Below are positions 45,157-52,570 of a DNA stretch of 64,000 bases, in pieces. The stretch is from Paeniglutamicibacter psychrophenolicus (GTDB lineage Bacteria; Actinomycetota; Actinomycetes; Actinomycetales; Micrococcaceae). The position numbers and the translations under genes were made by a program. The stretch covers positions 3,328,443 through 3,392,442 of the forward strand of contig NZ_JAGIOE010000001.1 of NCBI RefSeq assembly GCF_017876575.1, in the 5' to 3' direction. Numbering within the stretch: the first letter of the stretch is position 1; each line of letters opens with the position of its first letter. Under the pieces are notes generated by a model. It was not told the DNA's origin, did no database searches, and was given only the letters and a program-made list of their open reading frames with translations.

Positions 45157-45585
45157 ATGAGCCCACGCAACGACCCCTTCGCCCAGTTTAATTTCCTGGT
45201 CGAAATCAACGGAGTGACCTCCGCCGGGTTCAGCGAGGTCACCGGGATGAATGCCGAGTCCGACATCATCGAATACCGCGAAGGCAGCGATGTCTCCCGG
45301 GTGCGCAAGCTGCCGGGCCTGAGCAAGTACGGAGACATCACCCTCAAGCGCGGCCACACGCTGAACCGCGAGTTGTGGGACTGGCGCCAGACCACGCTGG
45401 ACGGGGCGACCGAACGGCGCAACGGGGCGATCGTGCTGCTCGACGAGGCCCGCCAGCCGCAACTGCGCTGGGAGTTCTTCGAGGGCTGGCTCTCCAAGTA
45501 CACCCCGTCCCCGATGAACGCCACCACCAACGAGGCTGCCCTGGAAGAAATCGTGCTGGTCTACGAATACATGGCGCAGGTCTAG
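45157..45585 (+). CDS. eCIS inner tube protein 1 (gp19/Afp1-like)
   Basis: A 142-residue T4 gp19-type tube protein. DPFAQFNFLVEINGVTSAGFSEVTG at the N-terminus, EGSDVSRVRKLPGL, and KYTPSPMNATTNEAALEEIVLVYEYM at the C-terminus are typical. It stacks as hexameric rings to form the rigid inner tube. AAAGGAG lies upstream. Confidence 0.95.
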   Translation: MSPRNDPFAQFNFLVEINGVTSAGFSEVTGMNAESDIIEYREGSDVSRVRKLPGLSKYGDITLKRGHTLNRELWDWRQTTLDGATERRNGAIVLLDEARQPQLRWEFFEGWLSKYTPSPMNATTNEAALEEIVLVYEYMAQV

Positions 45586-45591
45586 GAAATA

Positions 45592-47826
45592 ATGGCACCG
45601 ACACCGTTGGCCCCGGGCCTCTACCGCCAGCCGCTGGCCCCGATCCGGGCGCCGGGGCGGCTGGCACGCGGGGATGTCCCGGCCATGTGCGGCTACGCGG
45701 TGCGCGGCCCGGTGAACGCCCCGGCACGGATCTACTCGATGGCCCAGTTCGAGGCGGTCTTCGGCCCGTCGACCGGCTACGGCCACCTGTGGCATGCGCT
45801 GAAGGGGTTCTTCGAAACGGGGGGCCGGGCCGCCTACGTGCTGCGGATTGCCACCGGGGCCACCGGCACGGCCGCAACGGCGCTGCCCGCGGCGGGCAAC
45901 CTGCTCTGGAAGGCGCGGGCCTCCTTCCCGTGGCCCATGATCGACCCGCGCAAGCTGGCCGGCCTGGACGCGGCCGAGGCGGCAGGCTGGCTGCAGGTCT
46001 TCGAGCGCCAGCTGGCCCGCGAGGGAGCCCGCAGCGACGACCCCGGAAGCTGGGGCAACGGGCTGTCGCTGCGCATTGCACGCACGGCGCTGGCCCGCAC
46101 CGAAACCATAATCGATTCAGTGGCCCGCGGCCCGGCGTCCCTGCTGCGCTCGCTGGCCGGCATCGAGGCGTCATCGGTGCTGGAGCTGACCCAGCAGCAC
46201 GGGCCTTCCCTGCACCGGGTGTTGGCGGTGCCCGCCGGGATCCAGCGCGAACGCTCGGTGGTGCGCTGGGACTCCGAGTCGGTGCTCGACGGATTCGATC
46301 CGGCCCGCCCGATCCGGGTGGGTTCGGTTGAATTCGAGGTGCAGGTCTTCCTGGACGCCGTGCCGGTGCAGCGCTTCGCCGCCCTGGCCCCGCACCCGGG
46401 GCACTCCCTGGCGCTGGTACCCACCTTGCAGTCCCAGTGCCGGGATCTGGCACTTCTCCCGGTGCCGCGCCTGCCGGTGCCCGGTGGATGGATCGAGGCC
46501 GCCGGGGAGCAGGGCGCAGCGCTGCTGGCGCGCGTGGACTGGGCGGATCCGCGCAATTGGCCTCCCGAGGGCACCGTGGCGCTGACCGGGGGCACCGACG
46601 GGCTGGAGCAGGTGGGAGCCATGCACTGGTTGGCAGCGCTGCGCCGGGTCGCCGAACTGCCCGACGCGGCGCTTGTCGCCTGCCCCGATGCGGTCCTGGC
46701 CGCCACGCTCCCGCCGCCGATCGCCACCCTTGCCGCCGAACCCGTCGACTGCCGCGATCTTTCCGAACGTCCCACCTCCAGGCTGGTCGGACAGGTACTG
46801 GGGATCGGACCCGACGGGCGCATCCACCCGGTCGCCGGCGTCGACGTCGACGCCGCGGGCCCCGGGGGCCGGGCCGTCACCGGGACAGACGGCGGCTTCG
46901 TGCTCGATCCGGTGTCGGCCGGGGTGCTGGCGCTGCGGCTGCGCCACCGCGAATACGCCCCGCTCGATGTTCCCGCCCAGTCCTCCGCATTCCACGACAC
47001 CGACCCGGTGCTCTTCACCCTCTCCAGGCTCTCTTCCCCGGCCCCGCTGGGCGAAGAGGCGCTGCTGACGGTGCAGCTTGCCATGTCCGATCCCGCGGTG
47101 GTCGGCGGCTACAAGATGGCGCTGCTTGACCCCCCGGGGCCCGAGGACGAGGTCGATGAACTGCTGGGCTGGGCCGCACGGCTCGGTGATTGCCCACGCG
47201 GCATCTTCAACGCCCCCTGGCTGCTGCTGCCCGATGCCGCGGGCGGACGCCCCTGCCCGCCGTGCGGGCACGTGGCCGGGGCCTACGCCGCGGCGGAACT
47301 TGCGGGAGGCATCCACCATTCGGGGGCCAACCGGCCGCTGCGCTACGTCCAGGGTGCCGCGCTGGCGATCGACGACCAGCGCCAGGGCCTGCTGAACCCC
47401 GCCGGGGTCAACGCGGTGCGCATCTTCCCCGGCGCCGGGCTGCGTCTCTACGGCACCCGCACGCTGGCCGGCGAGCCGCAGTGGCAATTCACCACGGTGC
47501 GCCGGCTCGTCGACGCCATCGAGAAATCCATCGAACGGATCCTGGCGCCGATCGTGTTTGAGCCGAACCACCAATTCACCCGCAACTACGTGGCAAGCAC
47601 CGTGGAGACGTTCCTGGGCCGGCTGCACCGCGCCGGGGCGTTGGCGGGGCCCACCCCGGAGGCTTCCTTCCGGGTACGCAGCGATACGGCCAACAACCCG
47701 CCGGGCCAGCGCGACGCGGGAGTGCTGCTGGTCGAGGTGGACATCGCCCCGACCGTGCCCTACGAGTTCATCACCTTCCGCATCGGGCATGCCTACGATG
47801 CCCTGTCCATCACCGAGGAGTCCTGA
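45592..47826 (+). CDS. eCIS sheath protein 2 with inserted carboxypeptidase-regulatory-like domain
   Basis: A 744-residue second sheath, similar in role to Afp3/Afp4. The N-terminal LAPGLYRQPL arm and VPAMCGYAVRGPV are sheath-like, and the C-terminal domain has VNAVRIFPGAGLRLYGTRTL and ESIERILAPIVFEP-type sequence (about residues 605-660). Between, at about residues 396-466, an Ig-like CarboxypepD_reg domain is inserted: LVGQVLGIGPDGRIHPVAGV, then VTGTDGGFVLDPVSAG. This would project from the sheath surface or sit near the baseplate. Seven bases separate it from the tube gene. Confidence 0.9.
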   Translation: MAPTPLAPGLYRQPLAPIRAPGRLARGDVPAMCGYAVRGPVNAPARIYSMAQFEAVFGPSTGYGHLWHALKGFFETGGRAAYVLRIATGATGTAATALPAAGNLLWKARASFPWPMIDPRKLAGLDAAEAAGWLQVFERQLAREGARSDDPGSWGNGLSLRIARTALARTETIIDSVARGPASLLRSLAGIEASSVLELTQQHGPSLHRVLAVPAGIQRERSVVRWDSESVLDGFDPARPIRVGSVEFEVQVFLDAVPVQRFAALAPHPGHSLALVPTLQSQCRDLALLPVPRLPVPGGWIEAAGEQGAALLARVDWADPRNWPPEGTVALTGGTDGLEQVGAMHWLAALRRVAELPDAALVACPDAVLAATLPPPIATLAAEPVDCRDLSERPTSRLVGQVLGIGPDGRIHPVAGVDVDAAGPGGRAVTGTDGGFVLDPVSAGVLALRLRHREYAPLDVPAQSSAFHDTDPVLFTLSRLSSPAPLGEEALLTVQLAMSDPAVVGGYKMALLDPPGPEDEVDELLGWAARLGDCPRGIFNAPWLLLPDAAGGRPCPPCGHVAGAYAAAELAGGIHHSGANRPLRYVQGAALAIDDQRQGLLNPAGVNAVRIFPGAGLRLYGTRTLAGEPQWQFTTVRRLVDAIEKSIERILAPIVFEPNHQFTRNYVASTVETFLGRLHRAGALAGPTPEASFRVRSDTANNPPGQRDAGVLLVEVDIAPTVPYEFITFRIGHAYDALSITEES

Positions 47827-48335
47827 TGCAACCGCTGCCGGCCTACAACTTCTACATCACGCTCATCGAAACCGACGCCCCGGACTTCATCGCATCCGCC
47901 ACCTCGCTCGGCGCCCTGGTGCTCGGCGGGTTCAGCGAGGCGCAGGGCCTGGAAAGCGAGATCAGCGTCGAATCGCGACGGGCAGGCGGCATCAACGACA
48001 GGGTCTTCCAGTTCCCGGGGACCGCCACCTTCCCGAACCTGGTGCTCAGCCGCGGGATCGGGTTCTCCGAGGACCTGTACCTGTGGCACGAGCAATTCCT
48101 GCGCGGGGCCGGCAGCCGACGCGACGGGCTGGTGTTCCTGGCCAACGAGACCCGCATCCCGATCAAGGCCTGGAGGTTCGAGAACGGGATCCCCGTCAAG
48201 TGGTCGGGCCCGGCCCTGAACGCCTCCACCTCCGCGGTGGCCATCGAAAAGCTGGAAATCGCCCACGAACGGCTCACCCTGATCCTCAGCCCCGGTGCGG
48301 CCCTTGCCGGGGCCGCCGACGCGCTGGGGGTGTGA
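47826..48335 (+). CDS. eCIS tube protein 2 (Afp5-like)
   Basis: A 169-residue gp19-family protein. NFYITLIETDAP and GGFSEAQGLESEISVES at the N-terminus and STSAVAIEKLEIAHERLTLIL at the C-terminus match the second tube paralogue that connects tube and baseplate. Its ATG shares one base with the sheath stop (TGATG). Confidence 0.9.
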   Translation: MQPLPAYNFYITLIETDAPDFIASATSLGALVLGGFSEAQGLESEISVESRRAGGINDRVFQFPGTATFPNLVLSRGIGFSEDLYLWHEQFLRGAGSRRDGLVFLANETRIPIKAWRFENGIPVKWSGPALNASTSAVAIEKLEIAHERLTLILSPGAALAGAADALGV

Positions 48336-48336
48336 G

Positions 48337-48522
48337 ATGGCAGTGGACCTGCACATCGGCACCATCCAGGCCCGGGTGACCGGGCCCGCCGCCGACCTGC
48401 TGCGCGACGAGGCGTTCATCGCCCGCCTCACCGAGGCGGTGCGCACCGCGCTGGAGGCCGAGCGCCGCATCGAGTCCCAGCGCGCGGCCGATACCGCCCC
48501 GCGCGTGAAACGCAGGCTCTGA
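48337..48522 (+). CDS. Small DUF5908-like eCIS protein (Afp6-like)
   Basis: A 61-residue protein at the position of Afp6/Pvc6. It has one strand (DLHIGTIQARV) and an amphipathic helix (AFIARLTEAVRTALEAERR) with a basic end. DUF5908 members are similarly short and lie between tube and LysM genes. One base separates it from the preceding stop. Confidence 0.7.
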   Translation: MAVDLHIGTIQARVTGPAADLLRDEAFIARLTEAVRTALEAERRIESQRAADTAPRVKRRL

Positions 48523-48525
48523 GCC

Positions 48526-49212
48526 ATGGCACAGTTGAGCCTGCAACCCATGAAACCCAACGGCCGGGAAACCGATGGGGATGCCATCACTGTGCCCTAC
48601 GCCCCCACCGAGCTGGCCTTCACCAAGGGTGCGAACTACGCCGAGGTGCAGATCCCCGGCCTGGAGCTGCCGCTGCAGCAATTCGTGCGCGGCGAGGCGG
48701 AGACCACCAGCCTGGAGATCTTCCTGGATGCCACCGACGGTTCCACCGGATCGGTGACCGCGGCGGTGCGCGAGCTGTACAAGCTGGCCACCATCAAACC
48801 GGAAAACCACGCACCGCCACTGGTGCGCCTGGCCTGGGGAACCGACTTCCCCGGGCCCTCACTGGGGGCCAGCGAGGAATCCGAGACCCACTTCCTGGCC
48901 GTGGTGCTCTCGGTGGCGCGGCGCTACACGCTCTTTGGCACGGACGGCCAACCGCTGCGCGCGCTGGTGACCCTGTCGCTGCGCCAGTACGCGAACCTCG
49001 AGGCGCAGATCACCGCGCTCAGCCTGCAATCGGCCGACCACACCCGCATCCACGTGGTGCAACAGGGCGAGAACCTGCCGCTGATTGCCTTCGACGCCTA
49101 CGCCGATGCCGCTGCCTGGCGGCTGATCGCCACCCACAACAAGCTCACCGAGGTGCGCGACCTTGTCCCCGGCACCCGGCTGGAACTTCCCCCGCTGCAG
49201 GAGTTCCGATGA
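48526..49212 (+). CDS. eCIS tube-baseplate adaptor with LysM (Afp7/gp53-like)
   Basis: A 228-residue protein. The N-terminal domain (about 1-150) has the QIPGLELPLQQFVRGEAETTSLEIFLD pattern of CIS tube-cap adaptors, and the C-terminal LysM fold reads HVVQQGENLPLIAFDAYADAAAWRLIA…GTRLELP (about residues 174-224). It fixes the inner tube to the baseplate hub. It overlaps the next gene by four bases. Confidence 0.88.
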   Translation: MAQLSLQPMKPNGRETDGDAITVPYAPTELAFTKGANYAEVQIPGLELPLQQFVRGEAETTSLEIFLDATDGSTGSVTAAVRELYKLATIKPENHAPPLVRLAWGTDFPGPSLGASEESETHFLAVVLSVARRYTLFGTDGQPLRALVTLSLRQYANLEAQITALSLQSADHTRIHVVQQGENLPLIAFDAYADAAAWRLIATHNKLTEVRDLVPGTRLELPPLQEFR

Positions 49213-50378
49213 GCCAGCCGTTCTTCGCCGACCGCCAATTCCACACCCCGGCCTTCAGCCTGGTCCTCAACGGCGCGGACCTCGGCCAGGCGGTGACCCG
49301 CGACGTGCTGGAGGTGAGTTTCACCGATGAACTTGAGGTCATCTCTTCCTTCGACTTCTCGCTCTACGACTGGGACGCCGAGGCCCTGCATCCGCGCTAC
49401 TCCAGCCCATGGGGACCCGACGGCCGCCCGTCGCCGATGGGCACCGGCAGCGGGCAAACGGTCCCGAACTTCGAACCCGGCGCCCGGGTGGACCTGCACT
49501 TCGGCTACGTCGAGGAGGGTGCGCTGCCGTTGATGCTGCGCGGCGAGGTGGTCTCGCTCTCCCCCACCTTCCCGGCCAGCGGGGTGCCCACCTGCCGGGT
49601 GCGCGCCCTGGAGGCCTTCCAGCGCGGGCTGCAGAAAATCCACGTCGAAGGCAACTACACGGGCACCGACAAGGCGATCATTGCGCGGCTGTGCGCCGAC
49701 GAGAACATCAAGGTGCGCTTCGCCGCCCTCGAAAATGAGGGCAAGTCCCACGAAAGGGTAGCCATCGACGGGACGCTGTATGACGAAATCGCCACCCGGG
49801 CCAAGGAATACGGGCTGCTCATGGTCACCGAGCCCGGTGATCCGCCCGGGCTGTTCCTGGCCGCCCCCACACCCGCGGGCGCCGAACCGGTGGCCGAGCT
49901 TCGCTGGGGGGTGAGCCTGAAGGAATTCACCCCGGTGCTCTCCACCGCGGCGGCCGTCGCCGAGGTGGTGGTCCGCCGCGGGGACCCGGAAGTGCCTGCC
50001 GCGGACCGGCAACAGGACGTCATACGCCGCTTCAGCGACATCGGGCTGGACCCGGCCGCCATCGGCCCGGCCGGGGTCGCGGACCTGCAATCCGCGGTTC
50101 GGGGGATTCGCGAGGTCATCAAGCCCGACGAGGTGCTCAGCGCCGAGGATGCGATCAAGGCCGCCGATGCCCACCTGCGCGAGCTGGCCGGGAGCCTGAT
50201 CACCGGCAACGGGTCCACCGTGGGGCTGCCCGAGCTGCGCGCCGGGGCGCTGTTGCGGCTTTCCGCGCTGGGGGCGCGCTTCGACGGCACGTACCGAATC
50301 ACCAAGGCGGTGCACGCCATCGGCGGCTCGGGCTACACCACCACCTTCGCGGTGCGCAAGGAGGTGCTGGGAGCATGA
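49209..50378 (+). CDS. eCIS baseplate hub protein, gp27/VgrG-N-like (Afp8 N-half)
   Basis: A 389-residue phage late control D/gp27-type hub protein. FSLVLNGADLGQAVTRDVLEVSF near the N-terminus and RVDLHFGYVEEGALPLMLRGEV are characteristic. VRALEAFQRGLQKIH and EYGLLMVTEPGDPPGLFLA follow in the hub fold. In Afp8 and VgrG this domain is fused to a gp5-type spike; here the spike is the next gene, joined by an ATGA overlap. Confidence 0.88.
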   Translation: MSQPFFADRQFHTPAFSLVLNGADLGQAVTRDVLEVSFTDELEVISSFDFSLYDWDAEALHPRYSSPWGPDGRPSPMGTGSGQTVPNFEPGARVDLHFGYVEEGALPLMLRGEVVSLSPTFPASGVPTCRVRALEAFQRGLQKIHVEGNYTGTDKAIIARLCADENIKVRFAALENEGKSHERVAIDGTLYDEIATRAKEYGLLMVTEPGDPPGLFLAAPTPAGAEPVAELRWGVSLKEFTPVLSTAAAVAEVVVRRGDPEVPAADRQQDVIRRFSDIGLDPAAIGPAGVADLQSAVRGIREVIKPDEVLSAEDAIKAADAHLRELAGSLITGNGSTVGLPELRAGALLRLSALGARFDGTYRITKAVHAIGGSGYTTTFAVRKEVLGA

Positions 50379-50854
50379 GCGAGGACCTGTCCCCCGCACT
50401 GGTGCTGGGCGCCGTGGTGGAAACCCAAGCGGAAACCGACGGGCTGAAGGTGCGCGTGCAGCGCCTCGACCACCCGGCCGGGGTGGAAACCGACTGGATG
50501 CGCGTCTCCTCCCCGATGGCCGGGGACGGCCACGGTTTCTGCTTCGTGCCCGAGGTCGGGGACCTGGCCGTGGTGGCGTTCGCCGGGCGGCGCCCGATCG
50601 TGCTGGGGTTCATCTACGGCGGCGGCGACGCCACCGCGTCCACCGACCCGCTGCAGCGGATCATCGCCTCAAGGGACGGCAACGCGGTGGTGCTCATCGA
50701 CGGGGAAAAATCCGGGGTGACGCTGCGCGACAAGCACGGCAACGAGATCCGCATGGACGCGGAGGGGATCAGCATCAAGACCGGCAAGGACCTGCGGCTC
50801 GAGGCCGCCGGAACCACCACCATCAAGGGCGCAACCGTGGAGTTGAACCCATGA
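50375..50854 (+). CDS. eCIS spike base protein, gp5-like OB domain (Afp8 C-half)
   Basis: A 159-residue baseplate assembly V/gp5 protein. The OB fold (about residues 10-90) includes LKVRVQRLDHPAG and FVPEVGDLAVVAFAGRRPIVLG, and the C-terminal part is a run of short beta repeats (GVTLRDKHGNEIRMDAEGISIKTG) forming the triangular needle. It would carry the PAAR-like tip encoded two genes later. Confidence 0.9.
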   Translation: MSEDLSPALVLGAVVETQAETDGLKVRVQRLDHPAGVETDWMRVSSPMAGDGHGFCFVPEVGDLAVVAFAGRRPIVLGFIYGGGDATASTDPLQRIIASRDGNAVVLIDGEKSGVTLRDKHGNEIRMDAEGISIKTGKDLRLEAAGTTTIKGATVELNP

Positions 50855-51747
50855 TCATCCAACTGCCCGCCCGTAACCACCTGGCCGCCGCCGAGCTGGC
50901 CGGCACCCTGCGCCGCACCCAGGGGGCCGCCGAGCGTGTTCGCGGGGTGCTGGTGCTCAAGGCCGCCTACGACCTCCTGTCCGGGGCCTCGGGCAGCAAC
51001 ATTCCGGTGCCTGCGGCAACCGGTGAAGCAGCGGCCATTGCCTACGCAGACCTCCCCGCCACCGCCGCCGGCACCTTCGAGGCGGCCTATGAGGCGGATA
51101 TCGCCCCGGAGAAGGCGCGCAGCGACATTGTGGTTGCCGGCTGGGTGCTCCACAGCGCCGACGGCACCGGCGTCGAGGGTGATGTCGAGGTCAACGGGGT
51201 CACCTGGATGCAGCGCAGGGTCGCAGACGAAACCGTGGTTCCGGCCCCGGGCGATGCGCGGCGCAACCTGTTCGGCTGGCTTCCGCGCTCCACCGCCCCG
51301 CGTGCACTTCAGGACCTGGGCGGGGACGCGGACTCGCCGCTTCCGGCGGCCTACCATGCCCGCTTCAACAACTTCTCCCACCGGGCGGGCGAGAGCGGCC
51401 CGCCGGTGTATGCCACGCCCGGTGACCACAACACAATCCCCCTGCCCGCCGGAGCGCTGGTCACGGTTCGCCAGCAAACCCACGGGGATGCAGGCAGCGT
51501 GCGCGAATACGCGTTCCTGCTGCCCGATTCACTCCAATACACGGTCCGGCTGCGCGCCTACTGCGGCCACGGGCCGGATGCGGCACGGCATTGGAAGGTC
51601 GCCGGGCTCGTGCCGTTGCAATGCGACACGTTGATTGTCCGCCCGCAGCAGCGCCGCATGCTGCTGCTGTGGCGGGCCGAATGGGACCCGGAAACGGAGC
51701 CGGCCGCCAATTGGCGCATGCTCCAGGTCCTGGAGGGGAGCCACTGA
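50851..51747 (+). CDS. DUF2169-like protein
   Basis: A 298-residue protein. VRGVLVLKAAYDLLSG and YEADIAPEKARSDIVVAGWVLHSADG followed by VEVNGVTWMQRR match the DUF2169 pattern (KATF…D…K…D..V.G.A). DUF2169 proteins assist loading of PAAR-like tips and toxins in type VI secretion. The next gene encodes a DUF4150 PAAR-like protein, the standard partner. Presence in an eCIS operon is unusual. The match is by pattern only. Confidence 0.7.
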   Translation: MIIQLPARNHLAAAELAGTLRRTQGAAERVRGVLVLKAAYDLLSGASGSNIPVPAATGEAAAIAYADLPATAAGTFEAAYEADIAPEKARSDIVVAGWVLHSADGTGVEGDVEVNGVTWMQRRVADETVVPAPGDARRNLFGWLPRSTAPRALQDLGGDADSPLPAAYHARFNNFSHRAGESGPPVYATPGDHNTIPLPAGALVTVRQQTHGDAGSVREYAFLLPDSLQYTVRLRAYCGHGPDAARHWKVAGLVPLQCDTLIVRPQQRRMLLLWRAEWDPETEPAANWRMLQVLEGSH

Positions 51748-51748
51748 C

Positions 51749-52162
51749 ATGGCACAACCAATCGCCACCACCACGGGGATCTGCTTCGCATTCCCGGATG
51801 TGCTCAACACGCCCAGTGGTCCGTCCATGGTGCCCATGCCCTACCCGAATATCGCCCAGCTCTCCGCGGCCGGGGATGTTGCCGGCAACGTCAACGCCGG
51901 GGGCAAGCCGGTGGTCCTCAAGGGCAGTTCGATCGATTCCTCGTCCGGCGGGGAGGCCGGCACAGGCAAGGCCGCGTCCAACGGCGCCCAGCTGGGAGCC
52001 TGCATCTTCGGCTCGGCGTCCGCCACCGTCAAGGCCAACGGACAGGGCATCGTGCGCCAAGGCGACAGCACCGCGCAGAACTGCCTGTCAAAGACCGATT
52101 CAAGCGGAAACGCGGTCGGCCAGGTCATGGTGGGCCTGCCAACCGTGCTGGTGGGTGGTTGA
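51749..52162 (+). CDS. DUF4150 PAAR-like spike tip (Afp10-like position)
   Basis: A 137-residue protein. ICFAFPDVLNTPSGPSMVPMPYPN is the hallmark of DUF4150, a PAAR-like fold that sharpens the spike and often carries effectors in type VI systems. VTNP-type elements are replaced by VNAGGKPVVLKGS. No C-terminal toxin domain is attached. It starts two bases after the DUF2169 stop. Confidence 0.85.
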   Translation: MAQPIATTTGICFAFPDVLNTPSGPSMVPMPYPNIAQLSAAGDVAGNVNAGGKPVVLKGSSIDSSSGGEAGTGKAASNGAQLGACIFGSASATVKANGQGIVRQGDSTAQNCLSKTDSSGNAVGQVMVGLPTVLVGG

Positions 52163-52164
52163 GG

Positions 52165-52560
52165 ATGAACGACATCCTGGGCACCGGCTGGCGCTTCCCG
52201 ATCCGCGTCAATGCCCGCGGCGGTCTTGACTACTCCGGCGGGGAGGCATCGATCGCCGAGGCGATCTGGATCATCCTCTCCACCCCGCGCCGCAGCCGGA
52301 TCATGGAGCCCGCCTTCGGCTGCGGAATCCACGAGCAGGTCTTCGCCCCCGGCGGGGCAGCCACCCGCGCGGGGATCGAGGCGGACGTTCGCGCCGCCCT
52401 GGTGCGCTGGGAACCGCGCATCGACGTGCTGCGCGTGGTGGCCACGGCGCACCACGACGAGCCGAACGCGCTGCTGGTCGAGGTCGACTACCGGGTGCGG
52501 GCGAACAACGCCCAGGGCAACATCGTCTACCCGTTCTACATCAATGAACGATCGGTGTGA
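52165..52560 (+). CDS. eCIS baseplate wedge protein gp25/GPW (Afp9-like)
   Basis: A 131-residue gp25-type wedge protein, which starts sheath assembly on the baseplate. GTGWRFPIRVNARGGLDYSGG, then EAIWIILSTPRRSRIMEPAFGCGIHEQVF, contain the conserved EPR/RxMxPxFG segment. The ATG at 52165 is preferred over TTG 52159. Confidence 0.92.
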   Translation: MNDILGTGWRFPIRVNARGGLDYSGGEASIAEAIWIILSTPRRSRIMEPAFGCGIHEQVFAPGGAATRAGIEADVRAALVRWEPRIDVLRVVATAHHDEPNALLVEVDYRVRANNAQGNIVYPFYINERSV

Positions 52561-52570
52561 GGAGCACGCC

